Source: CAVVMA01 sp963830715 (GTDB lineage: Bacteria > Desulfobacterota > Binatia > Binatales > Binataceae). From it: DNA of 64,000 nucleotides. A program made the position numbers and the translations under genes. Location of the stretch: assembly GCA_963830715.1 (NCBI GenBank), contig CAWHNS010000009.1, positions 62,001-126,000 of the forward strand. The letters run 5' to 3'. How positions within the stretch are numbered: position 1 is the first letter of the stretch; each line of letters starts with the position of its first letter. The notes beneath the pieces are model-generated. The model was given only the letters and a program-made list of their open reading frames with translations, was not told where the DNA came from and did no database searches. Shown piece after piece: positions 18,676 through 27,069 of the stretch.

Positions 18676-19635
18676 TCATTCCGAAATAAGTCGCGATTCT
18701 TGAAGCATCGCCAACGCTGCGCCAGCGACCTCGGCCACTTGCAGCATCGCCAGCGGTGACAAGACGCTGACCCGTCCTAATGGGCGCCATCTCGCCGGAT
18801 CGGTCGCGCCGAAAAGGACGATTCCGGGAGTGCCTGCCGCGGCCGAAAGATGCGACAAGCCGGAATCGTTGCCCACGAAAACCGATGCGCTCGCCGCTAT
18901 CGCGGCGGCCTCGCCGAGTTCGAGGTTCGCCAGGACCGTACAGTCCCGTCCGGTGAAGAAGGCTCGCAATCCCGCCTCGGCCGGTCCGAGCAGGATCGCG
19001 ACCGGCATGCGAACGCCAAGATGATCGGCAAGATCGGCAAACTTCGCGGCTGGCCAGTTCTTAGTTGCGCTCCCACTGCCGGGGAGCAGCAAGGCGAAGC
19101 GCCGCGGGCTCAATCGATTTTCCCCGAGCAGGCGCGAGGCGGCCTCGAGATCGGCAGGAAGCAGATCGATTCGGGCTTCGAGTGTGTCCTCCGGTTCGCC
19201 CAATGAACGCAGGTAGCCGGCGGCGACGTGCCCCGCACCTTCGGGGCGAAAGCGATGGGCGCTCACTTCGGCATCAGATGCTGCCCGCGTGAGCAACTCG
19301 CGAAATCGGTGGTTATCGCTGGAGAAGAAGGAATAGATCGTTCCGAAACCGCCGAAAAACCTGGACGCTTCGGCGATCGCGGCTCCCGCTTCCGGCGATT
19401 GGAACAGCGCACTCACCTCGCGCCGATCGATCGAATGACCGCGCTCGATGCCCATCCTGCCGACCGAGAAGCGCGCTAGTTCCTCGCGCGCCATCAATTC
19501 GATCGAGCATCCGCGATGGCGCCGGGCAAGCGCGCGAAGCGCAGGTGCGAGGCAGATAAGGTCGCCGAGCGCGCCGGGAAAGATCACGAGTACGCGGGAA
19601 CGGGCGGCAGAGGGGTCATCGGAGCGCGCTGCCAT
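18676..19635 (-). CDS. Glycosyltransferase family 9 (heptosyltransferase-like)
   Basis: 319 aa from ATG 19635. The N-terminal VLVIFPGALGDLICLAPAL is the GT9 acceptor-domain signature. The C-terminal half has LLPGSGSATKNWPAAKFADLAD and FVGNDSGLSHLSAAAGTPGIVLFGATDP, the ADP-heptose-binding region of LPS heptosyltransferases. It likely adds a core sugar to LPS at the cytoplasmic face of the inner membrane. The frame extends upstream to 19746, but the GT9 homology and length favour 19635. It is divergent from cysK. Confidence 0.8.
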   Translation of the reverse strand: MAARSDDPSAARSRVLVIFPGALGDLICLAPALRALARRHRGCSIELMAREELARFSVGRMGIERGHSIDRREVSALFQSPEAGAAIAEASRFFGGFGTIYSFFSSDNHRFRELLTRAASDAEVSAHRFRPEGAGHVAAGYLRSLGEPEDTLEARIDLLPADLEAASRLLGENRLSPRRFALLLPGSGSATKNWPAAKFADLADHLGVRMPVAILLGPAEAGLRAFFTGRDCTVLANLELGEAAAIAASASVFVGNDSGLSHLSAAAGTPGIVLFGATDPARWRPLGRVSVLSPLAMLQVAEVAGAALAMLQESRLISE

Positions 19636-19766
19636 CAGAAGAATCTTAGCATTGATGAGGAATGCGGCACGGAATCGGGCGCCGGCAGGAGACCATCGGA
19701 ACGACACTGCCTGCCGCACGCGCCAGCCATCGCAAATCGCACGCATTTGCGGCTACAATTGCGTCC

Positions 19767-20702
19767 ATGCCGGTAAGCGTCGCGAGCTCGCCACTGGAGT
19801 TGATCGGCCGCACGCCCGTCGTCCGTCTCAACCGGATGCCTGGCAAGGACGACGCCGAAGTGTGGGCCAAGCTCGAGAACTTCAACCCCGGCGGCAGCGT
19901 AAAGGATCGAATCTGCCTGGCGATGATCGAGCGCGCGGAGCGCGACGGACGGCTCAGGCCGGGCGACACGATCGTCGAGCCGACCTCCGGCAACACCGGC
20001 ATCGGCCTGGCGCTGGTCGCCGCAGTCAAGGGCTACAGGCTCATCCTGACGATGCCGGACACGATGAGCGAGGAGCGGCGCTCGCTGCTGGTGGCCTACG
20101 GCGCGCAACTGGTGCTCACGCCCGACACGCGCGGGATGCACGGCGCGATCGCGAAGGCCGAAGAGCTGATGCGCGAAAACCCCGGCTACTTCATGCCGCA
20201 GCAGTTCAGTAATCCGGCCAACCCGGAGATGCACTACACCACCACCGGTCCCGAGTTGGCGGAGCAGATGCCCCGAATCGATGCGCTGGTGGCCGGAGTC
20301 GGCACGGGGGGGACGATCAGCGGCGTCGGGCATTACCTGCGCGAGCATCTGGAGAACAAGCTGCTGATTGTCGCGGTCGAGCCCGAGAGCTCACCGGTAC
20401 TTTCCGGCGGCGAGCCGGGCTTCCACAAGATCCAGGGTATCGGCGCGGGATTCGTGCCGCAGAACCTGGACAGCAAGGTTTACGACGAGATCATCGCGGT
20501 CTCCGATGACGACGCGGCGAACCATTCGCGCCGGCTGGCGCGCCAGGAAGGAATGCTGGTCGGAATTTCATCGGGCGCCAATTGTTGCGCGGCCCTGAAG
20601 ATCGCGCGCCGTCTCGGCAAGGGCAAAGTGGTGGTGACGTTCTTCTGCGACACGGGTGAACGGTACCTGACGACTGACCTGTTCGAGGCGGAGGGAATCT
20701 GA
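19767..20702 (+). CDS. cysK: Cysteine synthase A (O-acetylserine sulfhydrylase)
   Basis: 311 aa from ATG 19767. PLP lysine in NPGGSVKDRI; phosphate-binding SGNTGIGLA, GTGGTISG and the serine of SSGANC; C-terminal FFCDTGERYLTTDLF. It converts O-acetylserine and sulfide to cysteine in the cytosol. A TACAAT -10-like box lies at 19754-19759, only 7 bp before the ATG, so a near-leaderless transcript is possible and no good Shine-Dalgarno is seen. Its stop overlaps a possible CTG start of the LarE-like gene. Sulfate-activation genes cysC-sat are 11 kb away. Confidence 0.92.
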   Translation: MPVSVASSPLELIGRTPVVRLNRMPGKDDAEVWAKLENFNPGGSVKDRICLAMIERAERDGRLRPGDTIVEPTSGNTGIGLALVAAVKGYRLILTMPDTMSEERRSLLVAYGAQLVLTPDTRGMHGAIAKAEELMRENPGYFMPQQFSNPANPEMHYTTTGPELAEQMPRIDALVAGVGTGGTISGVGHYLREHLENKLLIVAVEPESSPVLSGGEPGFHKIQGIGAGFVPQNLDSKVYDEIIAVSDDDAANHSRRLARQEGMLVGISSGANCCAALKIARRLGKGKVVVTFFCDTGERYLTTDLFEAEGI

Positions 20703-20749
20703 ACTCACTCGACTCAAGGCTCGATCGGCTGCGCGGGATATTCGCGCCG

Positions 20750-21523
20750 ATGAAATCCGCACTGGTCGCGTTTTCCGGCGGCGTCGATTCGACTCTGGTG
20801 CTCAAGATAGCCCACGACACGATCGGCGATCGCGCGCTCGCGCTGACCACTACATCGCCCACGATGCCCGACGAGGATCGCGATTCGGCGATCGCGATGG
20901 CGCGGCTTATCGGCGCCCGGCACCTGATCGTCGAATCTAACGAGCTGGAAATTCCCGGCTACGCCGCCAACCCGATCCACCGATGCTATCTGTGCAAGAC
21001 CAACCTGTTCACGGTATGCGAAGCGAAGGCGGCCAAGCTGGGAATCGAGGCGATCGTGGACGGCCTCAACCTCGACGACCTGCACGATTACCGGCCCGGG
21101 ATGAAGGCCGCGGCGGAGAAGCGCGTGCGCCATCCGCTGGTCGAATCGGAGCTGACCAAGGCGCAAGTCCGGGAGCTCTCCCGCGCGCTCGGACTTCCGA
21201 CCTGGGACCGCGCCGCGTCGCCCTGCCTCTCCTCGCGCTTCCCGTACGGAACCACGATCACGCCGGAGGGGCTGGACAAGGTCTCGCGCGGCGAGAAGCT
21301 GCTGCACGCGCTCGGCTTCAAGGTCGCGCGGGTGCGCTATCACGGCGAAATGGCGCGGCTCGAAGTCGAAGCGGATGAGATCGGACGAATGCTGGAGCCC
21401 GAGGTTCGCGAGACGATCGATCGCGAGCTCAAGAAGATCGGATTCCGGTTCGTGGCGCTCGACCTGCGCGGCTTCCGCTCAGGCTCCCTCAACGAGGGCC
21501 TGCCGAGGGTCGGCGCAAAGTAG
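20750..21523 (+). CDS. larE: LarE-like ATP-dependent sulfur transferase
   Basis: 257 aa from ATG 20750. PP-loop SGGVDST at residues ~10-16 for ATP adenylation, HRCYLCKTNLF, and the cysteine in SPCLSSRFPYGT, equivalent to the sacrificial-sulfur Cys of LarE. LarE makes the Ni-pincer cofactor of lactate racemase from pyridinium dicarboxylate; larB and larC are not in the window. The frame stays open upstream to CTG 20699, which would overlap the cysK stop as CTGA and follow GGCGGAGGG. The added residues (NSLDSRLDRLRGIFAP) look like the normal LarE N-terminal helix, so CTG 20699 may be the real start. Confidence 0.85.
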   Translation: MKSALVAFSGGVDSTLVLKIAHDTIGDRALALTTTSPTMPDEDRDSAIAMARLIGARHLIVESNELEIPGYAANPIHRCYLCKTNLFTVCEAKAAKLGIEAIVDGLNLDDLHDYRPGMKAAAEKRVRHPLVESELTKAQVRELSRALGLPTWDRAASPCLSSRFPYGTTITPEGLDKVSRGEKLLHALGFKVARVRYHGEMARLEVEADEIGRMLEPEVRETIDRELKKIGFRFVALDLRGFRSGSLNEGLPRVGAK

Positions 21524-21570
21524 GGCGATCTTTCCGCCCCACCAGCATCAATATCAATTTCAATGCGGCA

Positions 21571-22311
21571 GTGACGGCAAGCAAGTCAAAGGCGGCGCCG
21601 CGCGTGAAGCTCGATTCCGTTGGCGAGATGGTGCGGTTCGTGACGACGTCGCTGGCCGCGCGTGCTGATTCGCGCAAGGCCGTCGCGATGGCCGCGTACA
21701 TGAAGACCACGATGCCGTTCCACGGCGTGCCGCAACCTGCTCGCGAGCTTATCGAGCGTCAGATCAAGACTCGCTTCGCGCCGGCCGGGCGGCGCGATTA
21801 CGAGCGCGCGGTGTTATCACTATGGCGCCTCGGCCATCGCGAGGAAAAATACATCGCGATCGCCGTCGCGCAGATGTACCCGGATTTCATCAGGCCCGAA
21901 TCGATTCCGCTCTACGAACGGCTCATCCGCGAAGGCGCATGGTGGGACTTCGTCGACGAGATCGCGAGCAAGCTGGTCGGAGCGCTACCGCTTGGAGATC
22001 CGGAGGCAGTGTGGCCGATCATCGATCGCTGGATCGAGGATGAAGATCTGTGGATTCGGCGCACGGCGCTGATTTGCCAGCTCGGGCACAAGGAGCGCAC
22101 CGACCACGTCCGGTTGTTTCGTTACTGTCGGGCGCGCGCCGGCGACAAGGACTTTTTCATTCGCAAGGGAATCGGATGGGCCTTGCGGCAGTATTCGTAT
22201 GCGGCGCCGGAGCGCGTTCGGGATTTCCTGGTGAGGAATCGGGCTATTCTTTCGCCGCTCAGCTATCGGGAGGGATCGAAGGTTTTGCTGCGCAAGTCGC
22301 TGATGCGCTGA
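21571..22311 (+). CDS. AlkD-like DNA alkylation repair HEAT-repeat glycosylase
   Basis: 246 aa from GTG 21571. All-helical HEAT-like repeats with the AlkD signatures GAWWDFVDEIASKLVG, DLWIRRTALICQL, and DKDFFIRKGIGWALRQYSY; the DFVD aspartate and IRKGIGWALR arginine correspond to AlkD catalytic/DNA-binding residues. AlkD excises 3-methyl- and 7-methylpurines without base flipping. It lies 47 bp downstream of larE and ends 12 bp from the convergent ispD. Confidence 0.85.
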   Translation: MTASKSKAAPRVKLDSVGEMVRFVTTSLAARADSRKAVAMAAYMKTTMPFHGVPQPARELIERQIKTRFAPAGRRDYERAVLSLWRLGHREEKYIAIAVAQMYPDFIRPESIPLYERLIREGAWWDFVDEIASKLVGALPLGDPEAVWPIIDRWIEDEDLWIRRTALICQLGHKERTDHVRLFRYCRARAGDKDFFIRKGIGWALRQYSYAAPERVRDFLVRNRAILSPLSYREGSKVLLRKSLMR

Positions 22312-22323
22312 TCGAGCAGCGAT

Positions 22324-23032
22324 CTACCGACCGAACTCCGATCGGGCGAGCGCCTGTGCGAGTTCGAGGTCGCCACGGGTGGTGATCTTGAAGTTCGTCG
22401 GCGAGGCTTCGACCACTTCCACCGTCGCGCCCAGTCGCTCGACGAGGTCGCCGTCATCAGTCGCCCCCGGCATCGTTGCCGCCGCGATCGCCTCGCGCGC
22501 CGCACCATCGTGCGCGGCGATCAGCAGCTCGCGCCGAAATGCCTGCGGCGTCTGCGCCTGCCATAGGCCGGCACGCGGGACGGTGGCCCGAATCAACTTG
22601 CCTTCCACCCGCTTGAGCGTATCCGAAACCGGGATTGCCGCGATCGCCCCGCCCGCGTGTGCCGCGGCCTGGAGGCAAGCTTCGAAAAGTCCGGGCGTGG
22701 CGAACGGCCGCGCCGCATCGTGGACGATGACCAGTTCGCTCTCCGCGCTCGTCAGCCGAAGCGCGATTCTCACGGAATCCTGGCGCTCGGCGCCGCCCGG
22801 CGTAAGCTTCACTGGAATTTGCAGTCCGGCCTCTGCCACTGCCTCGCGCGCTCGCGCTTCCATCCCGGGCGGAATCGCGATGACGGCCTCTACGATCGAC
22901 TCGACGGACGCAATCGCGCGCATCGAGTAGAAGAGCATCGGATGCCCCGAGAGAGCGACGAACGCCTTGGGGATGTCGTATACCCAGGCGCAGGCCGCTG
23001 CCGGCCGCGACCACAATCGCAGAAGCTCTCAT
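22324..23032 (-). CDS. ispD: 2-C-methyl-D-erythritol 4-phosphate cytidylyltransferase, frameshift near 22980
   Basis: The start at ATG 23032 gives MRASAIVVAAGSGLRLG in one frame; after a one-base change around 22976-22990 the rest continues as DIPKAFVALSGHPML ... ESELVIVHDAARPF ... TDDGDLVERLG ... NFKITTRGDLELA. These are the CTP-binding glycine loop, Lys and VHDAARP motifs of IspD (~230 aa after rejoining). It makes CDP-ME in the MEP isoprenoid pathway. The start overlaps the stop of the extended carD frame (TGATG). ispF is not adjacent. Confidence 0.85.
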
Positions 23033-23676
23033 CAGGAAGAACGAGTCCCGTTCGCCGGGCTGCTGGCGATCCATTTGTCACGAATCGACGGGCAAAGCCA
23101 TCCGTTGCCCGGGCGCGGAACAAAAGAAGGGGCCGGATTTCTCCGGCCCCTCCCAAAAGGTGCCTTAGTTGGTCGGACAAGTTCAGCTAGGGAAGATCTC
23201 TGGAGCTCCTCCATGATCTTCTCCTCGGGATGCGCTTTGGCGATCGAGAGTTCCTTGACCAGCAAACTGCGTGCCGTGTCGAGCATCTTGCGCTCGCCGA
23301 AAGAAAGCTCTTTGTCGCCCTTTAGTACCAAAAGATCGCGCAGCACTTTCGCAATCTCCAGCGGCGATCCGGTCTTGATCTTCTCAGTGTACTCCCGGTA
23401 GCGCCGATTCCAGGTCTGAGTGTCCACCTCGACCTTCTTTTGCTTGAGGATCTTGTAGATCTTGGTGACCATGTCCTTGCCGATTACGCGGCGAAGACCG
23501 ACCGCATCGACGTTTTCGGTAGGAATCATGATCGTCATTTTTTCGGCGCCAAGAATCCGTAGCACATAAAATCTTCGCTCGGTGCCGGAGATCGCCCTGA
23601 CCTGGATATCGTCGATGACGGCCACTCCATGTGCCGGGTAAACGACCTTTTCGCCCTTTTTGAACGGCGGATTCAT
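23032..23676 (-). CDS. carD: CarD family transcriptional regulator with apparent C-terminal read-through
   Basis: An N-terminal Tudor-like RNA polymerase-interacting domain (KKGEKVVYPAHGVAVIDDI ... TIMIPTENVDAVGLR) and a helical DNA-binding domain (WNRRYREYTEKIKTGSPLEIAKVLRDL, SFGERKMLDTARSLLVKEL) fit CarD, which stabilises open promoter complexes. CarD is normally ~160 aa and ends near HPEEKIMEEL. Here the frame runs 50 residues further, through a terminator hairpin, to a stop overlapping ispD. A TAG at 23189-23187 in the neighbouring frame, just after QRSSL, suggests a one-base error removed the true stop. Confidence 0.85.
   Translation of the reverse strand: MNPPFKKGEKVVYPAHGVAVIDDIQVRAISGTERRFYVLRILGAEKMTIMIPTENVDAVGLRRVIGKDMVTKIYKILKQKKVEVDTQTWNRRYREYTEKIKTGSPLEIAKVLRDLLVLKGDKELSFGERKMLDTARSLLVKELSIAKAHPEEKIMEELQRSSLAELVRPTKAPFGRGRRNPAPSFVPRPGNGWLCPSIRDKWIASSPANGTRSS
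23129..23150 (-). terminator. Rho-independent terminator after carD
   Basis: A GGGGCCGGA/TCCGGCCCC perfect 9-bp stem with a TTTC loop. Read on the minus strand it is followed by TTCTTTTG. It sits inside the apparent 3' extension of the carD frame and 95 bp before the ispD start, implying the true carD stop lies upstream of it. Confidence 0.75.
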
Positions 23677-23872
23677 TTTGTTCTGTCTCGTGGTCGTCGG
23701 CGCGCGATTTCGGGGTGGGTTGGCGACGCGCGGTTCACCACCTCCCGATAGGCCCGACCAAGACCGATTATGCCACAGAACCGGTTAGTTTGGTACCCCC
23801 TGTTCAAAAAGCAATACGGCGGTGATAGGTGGACAATAGAATGATGTTTGTAGATCGTGAGGACGGAATCAG

Positions 23873-24325
23873 CTAACCAATTCTAAGTTCCATTACGATG
23901 GCGTCTTCACCTGGGGCATAGTAATTACGTCTCAAACGACGTTCCTCAAACTCAAACTTCCGGTAAAGGCATCGTGCCGCGAGGTTGGAGCGTCGGACCT
24001 CCAAAGTAATGATCTGTGCGCCTTTCGTTTTCGCTTCGCCGATCGCGAGCACGAGAAGCTCCGTACCGATACCGAATCTACGAAGTTCCGGATGGACGGC
24101 TATGTTCAGGATGTGAGATTCGTCCGCAACCAGCCATCGGCAGAGGAAACCGATCGGATCCTGGTTTTCGGTCATCCCCGCATTTGCCACGATCAGCCGG
24201 GAAAAAGGAAGTGTGAGCTCTCGCTGGAACGAATTCAGGCTCCAAGGTTGAGAGAAGCACAAACGCTCGATCTCCCAAATTCTGGGAAGATCGCGATGGG
24301 TCGCGTCCCTGATCTGCAGCCTCAT
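23873..24325 (-). CDS. rimI: Ribosomal protein S18-alanine N-acetyltransferase-like GNAT
   Basis: 150 aa GNAT. N-terminal IRDATHRDLPRIWEIERLCF, then HILNIAVHPELRRFGIGTELL with the acetyl-CoA P-loop (RRFGIG), and EVRRSNLAARCLYRKFEFEERRLRRNYY, the RimI hallmark. Length matches RimI. It acetylates protein N-termini in the cytosol. It follows the ferredoxin-like gene by 54 bp and may be co-transcribed. Confidence 0.82.
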   Translation of the reverse strand: MRLQIRDATHRDLPRIWEIERLCFSQPWSLNSFQRELTLPFSRLIVANAGMTENQDPIGFLCRWLVADESHILNIAVHPELRRFGIGTELLVLAIGEAKTKGAQIITLEVRRSNLAARCLYRKFEFEERRLRRNYYAPGEDAIVMELRIG

Positions 24326-24379
24326 CGGTAGCCGGTTGGCCCGGCGCCGCGGCCTCGCGGCACTGACTACTGAAGCCGC

Positions 24380-25824
24380 CTATGCCGCGTCCTTCAGCTC
24401 GCCCGCCTCGCCTTTGAAGACGATGACCTCGATCACCTTGTCGCGCAACCGATGCTTGAAGGTTGCGACCGGCTTGTCGAATTCGATCCGGGTCATGAAG
24501 TCGGCCGGGAAAGATGACGAAATGTACGACAGGCGGCGGAGCGCCTCGCCCCGCACGCTGGCCCTGATCACAAGCACGCCGTCTTCCAGCGCGATGTTGT
24601 AATCGTAGTCGGGCATCTCGTCGGGCAGATTCCACAGACGCTTGAGTGACGAAGCCGGAATTCGTTTCGGCATCTCAAGCCTGACCAGATACGCGTTGGC
24701 GTGCTCCATCACGGTGTAGACGGTCCCATAGCGGCGATCGCGCTCGGTTTTGGGGTCGTACTGATCGCTCGTGAAGCCGTCGAAGCCCACTTTGCGCACG
24801 CTGTGGCTGAGCTTCGCGCCACGGGCCAGAATGGCGGCCAACGGGATGAGCGCAATTCCGTACAGTGATCCTCGATAAATCAGATCAGAGGCCGGGCGGG
24901 CATGGAAGATGCCCTCGCGCAGCCGCCAAGCCGACTCTGCCGCGCCAATCAACAGGCCGAGCGTGATCCATCCACGAGTGTGGAGCGAGAACAGCGGGTC
25001 GCCCACATAGGCGACGGAGAACGCGGTGAAGATGGCAGGAAACAGAATCAGATTCAGGACTATGTTCAGGGCCGTCGAACGCGCTCGTGAGAAGGCGCTC
25101 GGACTTCCAACCGCCTCCTCGAGCCGCGCCTTCGCCTGATCGGGCATCGCTCCCAGAATCGGCTCGGCAAGCCTCATCGCGATCCGCAGCGGTATCGGCG
25201 CGGCCTTAATCGGGCCGGAGTTGACCGAAGCCATCGCGGTCTCGAAGTCTTCCTCCATCTCGCCGGGAAAGTGCTTCTCGCCGATAGGTCCGGGCAGCGA
25301 TCCGATGTCCTTGGGCAGATTCAGCATCGCGACCGGCGCGGCGATAGCGGCCGCCTTCGGAGCTGCAACTGCGGCGGGTGGAGCGGGCCTCGGCGTCGGC
25401 TTGGCCGCTGGCTCCGCAGCCGGCGATGCGGCGTCGTCGGCGGCGCTGGCCGCGGCGCCGTTCGCCGCCGGAGCCGGCGAGCGCCCGCGCCCTCCTTGCG
25501 GAAGCGCGAGGGAAAATCGGCACCGAAGCTCTCCTCGGGATGCAGCACCTTGGCCCGCTCGATCAGGACCTGCTCGTTCTCCAGATTGGCGGGATCCGGG
25601 ATACAGCAATCGACCGGGCATACCGCAGCGCAGGCCTCGTGATCGTAGAAGCCGACACATTCGGTGCACTTGGCCGGCACGATGTAATAGATATCCTGCG
25701 CGATCGCCGGATGGGTCTCGCCGTTGAGTTCCCAGGACACGCCACCACCGTAGATCGCGGTGTTGGGGCATTCGGGTTCACACGCCCCGCAGTTGATGCA
25801 TTCGCTCGTGATCGTGGTCGCCAT
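24380..25824 (-). CDS. Ferredoxin-membrane-Hsp20-like multidomain protein, frameshift near 25495
   Basis: The first frame (ATG 25824) holds a 2[4Fe-4S] ferredoxin with CINCGACEPECP and CTECVGFYDHEACAAVCPV. Near 25490-25500 the frame shifts after DFPSRFRKEG. The rest is an Ala/Pro linker, a soluble segment, two or three hydrophobic stretches (around IVLNLILFPAIFTAFSVAYV and LIYRGSLYGIALIPLAAILA) and a C-terminal domain whose strands (YLVRLEMPKRIP, YDYNIALEDGVLVIRASVRG, IEFDKPV, IEVIVFKGE) resemble an alpha-crystallin/Hsp20 or CS fold. About 480 aa in total. The ferredoxin is clear; the C-terminal assignment is by pattern only. Possibly a membrane-tethered electron carrier. Function unknown. 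Confidence 0.65.
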
Positions 25825-26104
25825 TGATGCTCCGAAGCCTTGACTCAGAGTCGGATGGTCGCGAAGCCGTCAAGTTTTATCGCGGCTCCCCTGGCATCCG
25901 AACCATAACTGTGAGAAGTTTTGCGTGTCAACCTTACGCAGAACAAGCTGCCCTTATGCCATCGTATCGCACCCCGAAGGACTTTCCCATATCGGGCGTC
26001 CGCAACCGGATCGTATTGCGTTGGTCAAATCGATTTGCAACTATGAGCTTCGTTCGCGGCTTTTTCCCTGTTCCGGAACCGGACTACCTAGGAGGTGTGC
26101 TCGG

Positions 26105-26383
26105 ATGAAGATGTTGGCAATTCTGCTTGGGATCGTATCCACCGTTGCGCTGATGGCCTGCGGCCCGGACATGAACGCTATCAACAAGTCCAGCGATCAG
26201 GCTGAAGCTTCTGCCACCAAGGCGGAGGCATCCGCCAAGAGCGCGGAGGATGCGAGCGCTCAGGCCGAAGCAGCGGCCCGCAAGGCTGACGAAGCGGCAA
26301 GCGGATCCGAAGACGCGGTTCGCCGCGCGAACGATGCCGTCGCTCGGATGGAAGCTGCTTTCTCGACTTCCGTTACGAAATAG
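26105..26383 (+). CDS. Small alanine-zipper lipoprotein (Lpp-like), first of two
   Basis: 92 aa, start ATG 26105 with AGGAGGTG at 26090-26097, one of the best ribosome-binding sites in the window. A lipoprotein signal peptide ends in the lipobox LMAC (Cys19). The mature part is a single Ala/Lys/Glu heptad-repeat helix (KAEASAKSAEDASAQAEAAA), as in Lpp/Alanine-zipper outer-membrane lipoproteins. No C-terminal Lys for murein linkage stands out beyond the final TK. It probably spans or spaces the periplasm. A paralogue lies at 29028. Confidence 0.75.
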   Translation: MKMLAILLGIVSTVALMACGPDMNAINKSSDQAEASATKAEASAKSAEDASAQAEAAARKADEAASGSEDAVRRANDAVARMEAAFSTSVTK

Positions 26384-26408
26384 CGCCGCCGATCGAGACC
26401 AAAAACCT

Positions 26409-26435
26409 GGCGAGAGGGCTTCAGGTCCTCTCGCC
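26409..26435. terminator. Bidirectional terminator between convergent genes
   Basis: GGCGAGAGG (26409-26417) pairs with CCTCTCGCC (26427-26435) around a 9-nt loop. The plus-strand side continues AAGTACTTTT, and the minus-strand side reads AGGTTTTTGG, so it can end both the lipoprotein and the convergent 26459-26899 gene. Confidence 0.75.
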
Positions 26436-26458
26436 AAGTACTTTTCAGACCGATTCGT

Positions 26459-26899
26459 TCACTTGGCGGGCGTCCGTTGGGGCGTGCCGGACGTGGCGCC
26501 TTCTGGTACGGGGGTGCCGCGGAGCGCTTGGCGCACTCGCTCGCGAATCAGGTCGTCGCGCTCAATGTGGCTTTCGATATCGCGAAAGGCCTCGACCGTC
26601 AGCCCCTGTGTCGCCGCGGCCTGTTCCACGCTCAGGTCGTGATTTTTCTGCATCGCCTTGTACACGGCGATGTACTTCTCGATCTGTTCGGGCGGAATCG
26701 GGGTTTCCTCTTCCTCACCCTCATCCTCCTGCGCCAACGCCGGTGACCTGCCCGCGATCCCGCTGGCGTCCGCATACGCGGCCAGCGGCGCTCTGAGGCC
26801 GGGTCTTGGGGAATAGAGCAGCAGCAAAAGGAGAGTCAGCATCATTGCTGACGCTGCCAGGCACACGCCGAGAATCTGTGAATTGAGTTTGGGTTGCAC
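26459..26899 (-). CDS. Membrane-anchored/exported hypothetical protein, DUF4168-like
   Basis: 146 aa. An N-terminal hydrophobic segment at residues ~9-29 (LGVCLAASAMMLTLLLLLLY) acts as signal anchor or signal peptide. An acidic linker (EDEGEEEE) is followed by a helical domain (IPPEQIEKYIAVYKAMQKNH, LTVEAFRDIESHIERDD, RVRQAL) whose spacing recalls DUF4168. The tail is Gly/Thr/Pro-rich. No catalytic residues seen. It is divergent from groEL and shares a terminator with the lipoprotein gene. Confidence 0.55.
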   Translation of the reverse strand: MQPKLNSQILGVCLAASAMMLTLLLLLLYSPRPGLRAPLAAYADASGIAGRSPALAQEDEGEEEETPIPPEQIEKYIAVYKAMQKNHDLSVEQAAATQGLTVEAFRDIESHIERDDLIRERVRQALRGTPVPEGATSGTPQRTPAK

Positions 26900-27069
26900 G
26901 ATGTGGCGAGGTTCCTTTCCGCATACATCCTTGCACGCGACTCCCGGCAGCGAAAGGGCACTTGCATACGGAGCGTTAGTGTTTAACTTTGAGGCGGCTC
27001 TTGAGCCGAGTCTGCCGCCGGACTCTGCTCTGCATCCGCTCGAAATTTTATCGCACGAGAGGTTATCGA

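Noticed and set aside
26900..27069. CIRCE/HrcA operator upstream of groEL
   Set aside because: No TTAGCACTC...GAGTGCTAA inverted repeat is present in this interval.
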